This document shows positions 1 through 6,153 of a stretch of 8,698 bases of DNA, in pieces; position 1 is the stretch's first letter; each line of letters starts with the position of its first letter. The stretch spans positions 1 to 8,698 of the forward strand of contig CAKZZH010000032.1 of NCBI GenBank assembly GCA_937885345.1, read 5' to 3'. Below the pieces are notes generated by a model. It ran no database searches. It saw only the letters and a list, made by a program, of their open reading frames with translations, and was not told the origin of the DNA. Source of the stretch: an uncultured Lachnospiraceae bacterium (lineage in GTDB: Bacteria > Bacillota > Clostridia > Lachnospirales > Lachnospiraceae). The translations under genes were made by a program, and so were the position numbers.

Positions 1-77
1 GAAATATTGAATTTTCAAGGCTCAGCACACCATTTGGGTGTGGGAAGTTTTAGTGGTTTACTTGATAAGCTGTGATG

Positions 78-425
78 TTAAATATCGTCATCCTCTGCGT
101 CGCCGACTTCAGCGTCAACTTGCGCGCGGACTTCCATTTCAGTATATCTCTGTGAATTTATAAGATTAGACAGAATTTCGCGTGAAATAACTTCGTCGAG
201 TTCATCATATATTTCACATGTAATACCGGCTTTCGCAAGTTCATCGTAGCATTTTCGTACTTTTCTTACTCCCGAATGATTGAAGTAACTCTGCTCATAA
301 GCGAGATTGCCTTGCTCTATAGCGGATTTAATGTCGGACATAGAAGCGTTTGTATATTTGCGGAGGATGCTAATAACCTTCGTGATTGAGTTGTATGATA
401 TTACTTTAAGACCAATAGTGTCCAT
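78..425 (-). CDS. Small protein with ribosomal L7/L12 C-terminal-like domain and acidic tail
   Basis: A 115-residue protein that I recognise only at fold level. Residues about 5-75 follow the pattern of the L7/L12 C-terminal domain: a first strand (GLKVIS), a helix resembling the family's K-x-x-V-I-K-x-V-R segment (ITKVISILRKYT), a second helix matching the 'LKEAKDLVE' segment (MSDIKSAIEQGN), then a helix ending in a KAGITCEIY strand like the usual EEAGAxVE ending. The N-terminal dimerisation domain and hinge of true L7/L12 are absent and the last 15 residues are strongly acidic, so this is not the ribosomal protein itself. The start is well supported: an AAGGAG site lies 7 bases upstream of the ATG and overlaps the stop codon of the flavin reductase gene, so the two are probably cotranscribed and translationally coupled. 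Function unknown. No convincing terminator is seen in the 77 bases downstream. Confidence 0.75.
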   Translation of the reverse strand: MDTIGLKVISYNSITKVISILRKYTNASMSDIKSAIEQGNLAYEQSYFNHSGVRKVRKCYDELAKAGITCEIYDELDEVISREILSNLINSQRYTEMEVRAQVDAEVGDAEDDDI

Positions 426-432
426 ATTGTTT

Positions 433-438
433 CTCCTT
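433..438 (-). promoter_or_regulatory. Shine-Dalgarno site overlapping the upstream stop codon
   Basis: Read on the minus strand this is AAGGAG, 7 bases before the ATG at 425. Its first bases are shared with the TAA stop (439-437) of the flavin reductase gene. Ribosomes finishing the reductase would therefore sit on the initiation site of the L7/L12-like gene. This arrangement fixes the start of the small gene and argues for an operon. Confidence 0.7.
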
Positions 439-1000
439 AGCTTTTCTTAACGGAATAGCCGAACTTGCCGATTTTATTGCCCAGTGTAAAGTATTCTCCG
501 TGGGAATAAGCGGTCAGGTCGGTTTCGTTAAGGCAGAACTTGCCTTTTTCGTCCATATATTTCTCGTCAACCGAGACGTTGACGACCTCGGCGATAAACA
601 TATCGTGTGATCCGAGCTCAAGAACCTGTTTTACTTTACATTCAATGCATACAGGGCTCTCGGCTATGCCGGGGGCCTTTACTGTCTTGGAATCAATGGG
701 TGTTAAGCTGCACTCGGCGAATTTGTCGATGTCTTTGCCGGATTTTACACCGCACAGATCCGCTTTGAAGGTAAGATCCTTGGTAACAAGATTGATCACA
801 AATTCTCCCGTTTCACATATTATTGCGTGGGAGTATCTGGATTTTCTGATCGATATCGAGACCATTGCAGGGTCGGAGCAGATCGTACCTGCCCATGCAA
901 CGGTTATTATATTGGGTTTCTCGCCGGGGCGCATGCAGCTGACCATTACTGCCGGCAGCGGGTAAAGCATATTTCCGGGTTTCCAGTTCTGACGTGACAT
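437..1000 (-). CDS. Flavin reductase family protein (FMN-binding split barrel)
   Basis: Predicted cytoplasmic FMN-binding protein of the flavin reductase-like/DIM6-NTAB family (PF01613 type). Members reduce free flavin with NAD(P)H or act as flavoproteins of unknown partner; the substrate cannot be read here. With the ATG at 1000 the protein has 187 residues, usual for the family. It opens with the characteristic NWKPGNMLYPLPAVMVSC (residues 5-22), followed by the flavin-binding stretch PNIITVAWAG...CSDPAMVSISIRKSRYSHAII (29-61), TGEFVINL (64-71), GSHDMFIAEV (130-139) and a C-terminal HGEYFTLG (168-175). I prefer ATG 1000 because relatives begin at this point. A GTG at 1021 would add seven residues (MASYEYK) but has no ribosome site. 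The only strong Shine-Dalgarno lies at 1073-1080 and seems to serve a short leader ORF ending one base before this ATG. The gene is divergent from the polymerase gene. Confidence 0.88.
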   Translation of the reverse strand: MSRQNWKPGNMLYPLPAVMVSCMRPGEKPNIITVAWAGTICSDPAMVSISIRKSRYSHAIICETGEFVINLVTKDLTFKADLCGVKSGKDIDKFAECSLTPIDSKTVKAPGIAESPVCIECKVKQVLELGSHDMFIAEVVNVSVDEKYMDEKGKFCLNETDLTAYSHGEYFTLGNKIGKFGYSVKKS

Positions 1001-1001
1001 T

Positions 1002-1070
1002 TTATATTCGTATGAAGCCACCGCGCCATATCGTGTGTCCGTGGCATATCGCGGTAAAATAATGCTTCAC
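1002..1070 (-). CDS. Possible 22-codon leader ORF coupled to the flavin reductase gene
   Basis: On the minus strand a GTG at 1070-1068 lies 2-3 bases past a strong AAGGAGG site (1080-1074). It opens a 22-codon frame (starting VKHYFTAIC and ending GGFIRI) whose TAA stop (1004-1002) sits one base before the reductase ATG at 1000. The reductase ATG has no ribosome site of its own, so translation of this leader could deliver ribosomes to it. The SD-to-GTG spacing is tight. A rival reading is an ATT start at 1063, in frame with the reductase, which would extend that protein by 21 residues relative to ATG 1000. I see no run of identical amino-acid codons that would mark a classical attenuator. Confidence 0.3.
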   Translation of the reverse strand: MKHYFTAICHGHTIWRGGFIRI

Positions 1071-1072
1071 TT

Positions 1073-1080
1073 TCCTCCTT
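1073..1080 (-). promoter_or_regulatory. Strong Shine-Dalgarno displaced from the reductase start
   Basis: The minus strand reads AAGGAGGA here, close to a perfect anti-16S match, yet the ATG of the flavin reductase lies 72 bases further on and the in-frame GTG 51 bases on. It must serve either the short leader ORF at 1070-1002 or a non-canonical ATT start at 1063. Confidence 0.6.
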
Positions 1081-1150
1081 GCTTTTTGGATATTTTATCA
1101 TATCGGGCGTCAATGGTACAAATATATCATCTGTAATGATCTAAGGTGTA

Positions 1151-1179
1151 TTGCCAATCGAAAATATGTTTGGTATAAT
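1151..1179 (+). promoter_or_regulatory. Sigma-70-type promoter of the Y-family polymerase gene
   Basis: A -35 TTGCCA (1151-1156) is followed after 17 bases by TATAAT (1174-1179), itself preceded by the extended -10 TG (TGGTATAAT, 1171-1179). Both spacing and sequence are near ideal for the housekeeping sigma factor. The expected transcription start, about 7 bases past the -10, is 1186, which is the A of the polymerase ATG. Confidence 0.8.
1159..1172 (+). promoter_or_regulatory. LexA (SOS) box-like operator
   Basis: CGAAAATATGTTTG matches 12 of 14 positions of the palindrome CGAACATATGTTCG, the form of Gram-positive LexA/DinR boxes (CGAAC-N4-GTTYG type). It lies entirely inside the spacer between -35 and -10, where a bound repressor would block RNA polymerase. 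Its position before a translesion polymerase, a classical SOS gene class, supports the call. The C-to-A change in the left half-site may weaken binding. Confidence 0.6.
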
Positions 1180-1185
1180 TCGCAT

Positions 1186-2469
1186 ATGGAAACTAATTAC
1201 TATTTGTGCATCGATCTTAAATCATTTTACGCGTCCGTTGAGTGTGTGGAGAGGGGCTTTGACCCTATGACAACCAATCTTGTGGTTGCAGATCCCGAGC
1301 GCAGCGATAAGACTATATGCCTTGCAGTGTCGCCTTCGATGAAGGCTCTCGGAGTTAAGAACAGGTGCCGGGTTTTTGAGATACCTAAGAATATTGATTA
1401 TATAATGGCCGTCCCGAGAATGCAGAAATATATAGATTATGCTGCGAAGATATACAGTATTTATCTGAGATATTTTTCCAAGGATGATATTTATGTATAT
1501 TCCATTGATGAGTGCTTCCTTGATGTTACGCATTATTTAAAGCTTTACGGCAAAAACGCAAGGGAGATGGCACTGTTTCTTATGGATGCCATTTCTTCCG
1601 AGGTGGGAGTAAGGGCGACGGCGGGAGTCGGTACGAATCTTTACCTTACCAAGATCGCTTTGGATATAATGGCCAAACATGCTCCGGATTTTATCGGAGA
1701 ACTGGATGAGGAGAGTTATAAGAGAAAGCTCTGGGATTACCGTCCGATCAAGGATTTCTGGCGTATCGGAAAAGGAATAGCACAGAGACTTGAGAGGCTT
1801 GGCATATATACCATGAGGCATATTGCAGAGTGCGATGAGGATATTCTGTATAAGGAGTTCGGTGTGGATGCGGAGCTTATGATAGATCATGCATGGGGCA
1901 GGGAGCCTGTTACCATGGCTGATATCAAGGCATATAAGCCTTCAACCAACTGTATTTCAATGGGACAGGTTCTTATGCGTGATTATACGGTTGAGGAAGG
2001 ACGCACGATCGTTAAGGAGATGGCGATCCAGTCCTGCCTTGATCTGACCGCAAAGCATATAGTGACGCATTCCGTTACGATATATGTCGGGTATGCCAAA
2101 GGCTCTGCTTTTGGCGGCGAAAAAGGTACCGTCAGATTCGAAGAGCCTATAAGCGCGGACTCCGTGATAGTTCCGGCGGTTGTCAGGTTATATGACTATA
2201 TTATGAAGCCGGGCGAAATGATCAGAAGGATATACGTCAATTGTAATAATACGGTTCCTGCTCCGGAGCATCGATATATACAGACATCGCTCTTTGATAC
2301 TCCTTTGGCTCTCAAGCCTGAGGTGCAGGAGAGGGACGAAGATATTCAGGAAGCCGTGGTATCCATTAAGAAGAGATTCGGGGCAAATGCGATCTTAAGG
2401 GGAATGGACCTTAAGGAAGAAGCTACGGCGATGGAGAGAAACGATCAGATAGGCGGACATAAGAAATAG
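1186..2469 (+). CDS. Y-family DNA polymerase (UmuC/DinB type, translesion synthesis)
   Basis: A 427-residue error-prone polymerase expected to copy past DNA lesions, usually with low fidelity. The palm signatures are intact: CIDLKSFYASVE near the N-terminus (metal ligand D10, steric-gate region F14/Y15) and YSIDECFLDV with the second acidic pair D108-E109. GVGTNLYLTKIALD (147-160) follows, then a helix-hairpin-helix-like DFWRIGKGIAQRLERLGI (190-207) in the thumb, and a little-finger region to about 355. QTSLF (366-370) fits the QxxLF beta-clamp-binding motif, so docking on the sliding clamp is likely. The ERSDKTICLAVSPSMKALGVKNR segment (38-60) is typical of the Firmicutes branch that includes B. 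subtilis UvrX/YqjW, rather than E. coli DinB. The ATG has no ribosome site and coincides with the predicted transcript start, so translation may be leaderless. The 74-residue companion gene follows after 28 bases. Confidence 0.95.
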   Translation: METNYYLCIDLKSFYASVECVERGFDPMTTNLVVADPERSDKTICLAVSPSMKALGVKNRCRVFEIPKNIDYIMAVPRMQKYIDYAAKIYSIYLRYFSKDDIYVYSIDECFLDVTHYLKLYGKNAREMALFLMDAISSEVGVRATAGVGTNLYLTKIALDIMAKHAPDFIGELDEESYKRKLWDYRPIKDFWRIGKGIAQRLERLGIYTMRHIAECDEDILYKEFGVDAELMIDHAWGREPVTMADIKAYKPSTNCISMGQVLMRDYTVEEGRTIVKEMAIQSCLDLTAKHIVTHSVTIYVGYAKGSAFGGEKGTVRFEEPISADSVIVPAVVRLYDYIMKPGEMIRRIYVNCNNTVPAPEHRYIQTSLFDTPLALKPEVQERDEDIQEAVVSIKKRFGANAILRGMDLKEEATAMERNDQIGGHKK

Positions 2470-2497
2470 CGGTACTACGCAGAATGACGGAGGCGTT

Positions 2498-2722
2498 ATG
2501 AATTCAAATACAAGAGTTCCGATGTCAATTGAACACAGAGCAAAGCAGTTTATGCCTTTTTCGGCCGTTAAGGGGCTTGATGAGGCAATCGCGCGTGAAG
2601 ACGAAAAACACAGCAGGGCCGCAGCCAATGAATATTGCATAGATGCCTCCGAGCTTATGGACGGCCTGGACGGATCGACGGAGGGGACGATGTCCGTGGA
2701 CGGATCGGAGGAGAATATATAA
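2498..2722 (+). CDS. Small conserved companion of the Y-family polymerase
   Basis: A 74-residue soluble protein. Its core, EHRAKQFMPFSAVKGLDEAIA (about residues 12-32), is the RAKxFxPFxALKG-type motif I associate with short proteins encoded beside Y-family polymerases in Clostridia. Position and size recall YolD-like proteins, though I do not claim family membership. The role is unknown; a regulator or accessory subunit of the polymerase is inferred from context only. A GGAGG (2489-2493) lies 4 bases before the ATG, slightly close. It is 28 bases after the polymerase stop, with no promoter between, so it should share the SOS-type promoter. The C-terminal tail is acidic and contains an 11-bp direct repeat (TGGACGGATCG at 2667 and 2697), giving a repeated DGS. 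Confidence 0.8.
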   Translation: MNSNTRVPMSIEHRAKQFMPFSAVKGLDEAIAREDEKHSRAAANEYCIDASELMDGLDGSTEGTMSVDGSEENI

Positions 2723-2773
2723 TTATTTGAGTTATATATAGTTATTTTGATACTTTTTTGTCGATGGGTTGTA

Positions 2774-2782
2774 TGCTATAAT
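2774..2782 (+). promoter_or_regulatory. Extended -10 promoter of the TPR/DUF6273 gene
   Basis: TGCTATAAT (2774-2782) is a perfect extended -10. No good -35 lies 16-18 bases upstream: the stretch is T-rich (TTTTTT at 2754-2759), and TTGATA at 2747 is too far. The start would be near 2789, giving an untranslated leader of about 45 bases. It indicates a transcription unit separate from the polymerase genes. Confidence 0.65.
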
Positions 2783-2788
2783 ACATTG

Positions 2789-2817
2789 CGTTTGCCGGGG
2801 CATTTATACCCCAAGCG
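2789..2817 (+). other. Possible 5'-leader hairpin
   Basis: GGGG (2797-2800) can pair with CCCC (2809-2812) around an 8-base loop. The stem can extend, past a 3-base bulge, by CGTTT (2789-2793) with AAGCG (2813-2817), including one G-T pair. It would sit at the very 5' end of the predicted transcript and could stabilise it. No known riboswitch is recognised. Confidence 0.3.
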
Positions 2818-2823
2818 TTGCAT

Positions 2824-2828
2824 GGAGG
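2824..2828 (+). promoter_or_regulatory. Shine-Dalgarno that fixes the start of the TPR/DUF6273 gene
   Basis: GGAGG lies 5 bases before the ATG at 2834. The open frame extends upstream to 2747, but that stretch contains the promoter and leader and encodes no signal anchor, so ATG 2834 is the start. Confidence 0.75.
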
Positions 2829-2833
2829 AATAT

Positions 2834-4132
2834 ATGAGCAAGAAAGTAAAAATAATCGGTTCAATCGTTGCGGGAGTTTTGTTGCTTGGTATTATTGCAA
2901 TGATTGTTGTTACGGTGATACTTAACAGACTTCAGTCCGAACCTACATATGAGAGTTTACTGTCTGCCGCAAGAACAGAGATGGAACAGCACAATTATGA
3001 ATCTGCTATCCGTGAATATGACAGTGCGATCGAGCATATGCCTGATACGATGACATCTTCTGAGATTGAAGTCTATCTTGAACTTATCGATGCTTATCTT
3101 GCTCTTGGCGGAACGGGCAATGCTGAAGGATACTATCAGAAAGTGCTTGCTTTTATCGACGATGGAGTAACAGTATCTGATGAATTATATGACGAGATAT
3201 GTACCGATTATGCAACGCTTCTCCAAGATACCAATGATGCCGCAACTCTTAAGGTGCTTGCAGAGAAGGCGGAAGAGAGAATCCCCGGTTTCTATGAGAG
3301 GTATTTTGAAAAAGAAATAGAGAAGAAGGAAGCGGATGAAAGCATCATTTTCGGCAGTTTTGAAGACGGTGCCAGATATACGGATGATACCAAGACTGAA
3401 GTTGAATTCGGCTGGTATCCAAGAACCAAGGTGGATGCAGATACAGTTGAAGACATTACTTTTAATTCCTCGCATCTTGCCGAGAAGGACGGCGTAGTAT
3501 ATTACGAGTATATTAAGGATGATGATACGTCGGAATATTTTATCGTTGAGAAACTTTGCTGGGAGGTTTTGACTCCTCTTACATACGACGAATATTCCAA
3601 TTGCACTTTCTTGTATGCCAAGGAAGCGATAGACTCGATGCCGTTCAATTATGTATACGGTGACTATGCCTGGGCTGATTCTGATCTGAGAGAGTTCTTG
3701 AATGGGGAATTTATTGAAATGGCCTTTTCTGAGAATGATACGGAACAAATAGCCGTATTCAAATACACTCCTTCGGTTAATCCCATCGCAGATATACCGT
3801 ATATGGGTGCGGATTGCGAGGATAAGGTATCGATCATGTCATATTTACAGATATCTGTTAACTGTTTTGCGGGGTATGATATCGGATTCCCGTATGTTGC
3901 GGAGAATCGTTTGCGCGAATTGACGGATTATGCTATTAGCAGAGGTGCACTTACAAACGGCGAAGACAGATATGCCAAATATTGGCTCAGCACTTCCGGT
4001 GCAAGCACGATGCAGACTATGTATGTCTATCACGATGGAGTAGGAAGTCCTATGGGTGATATCGTTTCAGCTAACGGGTATGCCGCAGTGCCGATGATAA
4101 TTGTTGTAACAGACTACATTTCGGAGCCTTAA
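2834..4132 (+). CDS. Membrane-anchored TPR protein with C-terminal DUF6273-like domain
   Basis: A 432-residue protein. After a basic start (MSKKVK) a hydrophobic helix (about 8-30) acts as an uncleaved signal anchor, since no lipobox or clear peptidase site follows. The rest should face outward. Residues 37-110 look like TPR helices (YESAIREYDSAIEHMP, then AYLALGGTGNAEGYYQKVLAFI), with further helices to about 165. From about 190 (VEFGWYPRTKV) to the end it matches the pattern of the DUF6273-type domain common in Lachnospiraceae surface proteins: the YP motif, CWEVL (242-246), ADSDLREFLNGEFIEMAFS (281-299), the D-K-V-S-I-M-S segment (330-336), YWLSTSGA (383-390) and a terminal GYAAVPMIIV (415-424). 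The molecular function of that domain is unknown; binding is a guess. It has its own promoter, and its stop directly abuts the helicase ATG. Confidence 0.82.
   Translation: MSKKVKIIGSIVAGVLLLGIIAMIVVTVILNRLQSEPTYESLLSAARTEMEQHNYESAIREYDSAIEHMPDTMTSSEIEVYLELIDAYLALGGTGNAEGYYQKVLAFIDDGVTVSDELYDEICTDYATLLQDTNDAATLKVLAEKAEERIPGFYERYFEKEIEKKEADESIIFGSFEDGARYTDDTKTEVEFGWYPRTKVDADTVEDITFNSSHLAEKDGVVYYEYIKDDDTSEYFIVEKLCWEVLTPLTYDEYSNCTFLYAKEAIDSMPFNYVYGDYAWADSDLREFLNGEFIEMAFSENDTEQIAVFKYTPSVNPIADIPYMGADCEDKVSIMSYLQISVNCFAGYDIGFPYVAENRLRELTDYAISRGALTNGEDRYAKYWLSTSGASTMQTMYVYHDGVGSPMGDIVSANGYAAVPMIIVVTDYISEP
4123..4126 (+). promoter_or_regulatory. Shine-Dalgarno of the helicase-nuclease gene, inside the preceding CDS
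   Basis: GGAG lies 6 bases before the ATG at 4133, within the last codons of the TPR/DUF6273 gene, whose TAA (4130-4132) immediately precedes that ATG (TAAATG). This supports the chosen start and suggests coupled translation. Confidence 0.6.
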
Positions 4133-6100
4133 ATGTTTGATATTATTGATGATACACTTGAGATTTCGGTGAGACATCTGGTTGAATTCATATGTCGCAG
4201 CGGTAATCTTGATAACAGATTCGGCGGAGTGACAACATCGGATGCGATGGAGGCAGGAAGCCGAGCACATAAGAAAATACAAAATTCAATGGGGCCCGAC
4301 TACAGGTCTGAGGTCCCACTTAAGTATACCAGGGACTACGAACGCTACAGGATAGTTGTGGAAGGACGCGCCGACGGTATATTTGTTGAGAACGATATCA
4401 CATATATAGACGAGATAAAGAGCACATATCGTGAGCTGAAATACATCAACGAACCGGTGTATGTACATAAAGCTCAGGCTATGTGCTATGCTTATTTCTA
4501 CGGGCTTTCTGAGGATGTGTTTCCGGAATCTATGGGAATAAGAATGACATATATGAATCTCGATACCGAGGAAATCAGGTATTTTACCGAGACAAAGAGT
4601 AGACAGGAACTTGAAGACTGGTTTAAAGGGATAATGGATGAACTTATTAAATGGTCTGACTTTCTGCTTGATTCAAGGCTGGAGAGAAATGCATCCATCA
4701 AAGGACTCCCTTTTCCTTTCCCTTACAGAGAGGGGCAGAGAGACCTTGTTGTAAGTGTTTACAGGACGATTGAGCAGCAAAGAAGGCTCTATATTCAGGC
4801 TCCGACCGGCGTCGGCAAGACGATTGCGACCGTCTATCCTTCGGTGATGGCAATGGGTGAGGGACTCGTGAGTAAAATATTTTACCTTACGGCCAAAACC
4901 ATCACAAGGACTGTCGCCGCGGAGGCTTTTTCTCTTCTGCGAGGCAGAGGCCTTAAAGCACGGACGATCGTGATAACCGCGAAAGAGAAACTCTGCCCGC
5001 TTATGCGGGGTGAGACGGCCGTCGCGAATGGTGATCTGAGCGAGGAGACCGAGGCTTATGCGGCGTCTGAAATAATGAGACCACGCTCCCCTGAGTGCAA
5101 TCCATCGGCTTGCCCGAGGGCAAGAGGCCATTTTGACAGGGTTAATGAGGCTGTTTATGACCTGGTCACGAATGAATATGTGATCGACCGTGAAACACTT
5201 GAAAGATATGCACAGAAGCACTGCGTGTGTCCTTTTGAAATGGAACTTGATGCTTCCTACTGGGTGGATGCGGTTATTTGCGATTATAATTATGTTTTTG
5301 ACCCGACGGTGTACCTTAAGAGGTATTTTGAAGGAGGCGGAGGCGATTATGTCTTCCTTGTGGATGAGGCGCATAACCTTGTGGACAGGGCGATGCAGAT
5401 GTATTCGGCAGAGCTCTTTAAGGAGGATTTTCTGAGGATCAAGAAAATTCTGGCCGGTGCGCCCAAATACATTATAAGGAGCCTTGAGCGATGTAATCAC
5501 GATCTTCTTGAACTTAAAAAGGGGCATGCGGGTGAATACACGGTAATTGAGAATGATGACAAATTCTATGTGCATCTGGCGGCTCTTTCCGAGGATATGA
5601 TCAGATTTATGCAAACTCACAGGGATTACCCCGAAATGAAAGATCTGTCGGAGTTTTTCTTTGAGGTCAATCATTATCTCAATATGCACAGCGTTATGGA
5701 AGATGATTATGTGATCTATACGGAGAATTTTGACGACGGATTTATGATAAGGCTCTACTGCGTCGATCCGTCGGCAAATCTTCGTGAAAGGATGAAAAAC
5801 GGCAGGAGTGCCGTATTCTTTTCGGCGACTCTCCTTCCGATCAATTATTACAAAGAGCTTATCTCGGGTGACAAAGAGGATTATGCGATATACGCCCATT
5901 CTCCTTTTGATACTTCCAAGAGGCTGCTCATTGTGGGCAGAGATGTTACGAGCCGTTATACTATGAGGGGCCCGGAGATGTTTGGCAGAATTGCCGGATA
6001 TATTGTGAAGACGGCAGTGGCACATCCGGGTAATTATCTTGTGTTTTTTTCTTCGTATGTATTTATGAGTAAAAATAATATTTTTTATTATTTAGCTTAA
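4133..6100 (+). CDS. PD-(D/E)XK nuclease-DinG/XPD-type Fe-S helicase fusion, 3' end lost at a sequence junction
   Basis: Predicted DNA repair enzyme joining a RecB/Cas4-like nuclease to a superfamily 2 iron-sulfur helicase. Nuclease (about 15-125): GSRAH (H46), GRADGI (D81), DEIKS (E94, K96) and QAMCY (Q115, Y119) are the expected active-site residues. Helicase: Q-motif-like FPYREGQRDLV (196-206), Walker A APTGVGKT (223-230), iron-sulfur cysteines C288, C322, C327 and C364 or C366 (CPFE), the DEAH box (411-414) and SATLLP (564-569) as motif III. The family-like sequence stops at GNYLVFFSSYVFM (633-645). The next ten codons (SKNNIFYYLA) are AT-rich read-through to a stop. The rest of the second RecA-like domain, including the arginine-finger motif VI, is missing; I estimate 130-150 residues lost, from a family length near 780-800. 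As it stands the product could not be an active helicase. Whether this is a true truncation or a chimera is discussed at the junction. Confidence 0.88.
   Translation: MFDIIDDTLEISVRHLVEFICRSGNLDNRFGGVTTSDAMEAGSRAHKKIQNSMGPDYRSEVPLKYTRDYERYRIVVEGRADGIFVENDITYIDEIKSTYRELKYINEPVYVHKAQAMCYAYFYGLSEDVFPESMGIRMTYMNLDTEEIRYFTETKSRQELEDWFKGIMDELIKWSDFLLDSRLERNASIKGLPFPFPYREGQRDLVVSVYRTIEQQRRLYIQAPTGVGKTIATVYPSVMAMGEGLVSKIFYLTAKTITRTVAAEAFSLLRGRGLKARTIVITAKEKLCPLMRGETAVANGDLSEETEAYAASEIMRPRSPECNPSACPRARGHFDRVNEAVYDLVTNEYVIDRETLERYAQKHCVCPFEMELDASYWVDAVICDYNYVFDPTVYLKRYFEGGGGDYVFLVDEAHNLVDRAMQMYSAELFKEDFLRIKKILAGAPKYIIRSLERCNHDLLELKKGHAGEYTVIENDDKFYVHLAALSEDMIRFMQTHRDYPEMKDLSEFFFEVNHYLNMHSVMEDDYVIYTENFDDGFMIRLYCVDPSANLRERMKNGRSAVFFSATLLPINYYKELISGDKEDYAIYAHSPFDTSKRLLIVGRDVTSRYTMRGPEMFGRIAGYIVKTAVAHPGNYLVFFSSYVFMSKNNIFYYLA
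6065..6075. other. Junction between bacterial and extremely AT-rich DNA
   Basis: Up to about 6067 the helicase frame still matches its family. From about 6068 the sequence becomes almost pure A/T and stays so to the end, with entirely different codon use. There is no inverted repeat, target duplication or transposase gene at the break, and no telomere-like repeat on the right-hand piece at this edge. A chimera made during amplification or assembly is the simplest explanation; the exact base cannot be set by eye. Confidence 0.8.
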
Positions 6101-6153
6101 AATAAATTAATTATAATAATATATTTAAGGGATATTTTTTTATTATAATATAA

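Noticed and set aside
26..42. Hairpin CACACC / GGTGTG as terminator of the minus-strand operon
   Set aside because: The six-pair stem is real, but on neither strand is it followed by a convincing T-run.
2667..2707. 11-bp direct repeat TGGACGGATCG as a protein-binding site
   Set aside because: The copies are 30 bp apart in the same codon frame and encode a repeated DGS, so local duplication within coding sequence explains them.
2715..2759. AT-only inverted repeat (TATATAA / TTATATA) followed by T-rich DNA as terminator of the polymerase operon
   Set aside because: The stem has no G-C pair and overlaps the stop codon of the small gene; the T-run begins 15 bases later. Too weak to call.
2747..2833. 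N-terminal extension of the TPR/DUF6273 protein
   Set aside because: It overlaps the promoter and leader; the Shine-Dalgarno and signal anchor fit the ATG at 2834.
4673..6025. 450-codon open frame on the minus strand opposite the helicase
   Set aside because: It is a shadow of the helicase gene: no family resemblance and a basic, Arg/His/Ile-rich composition.
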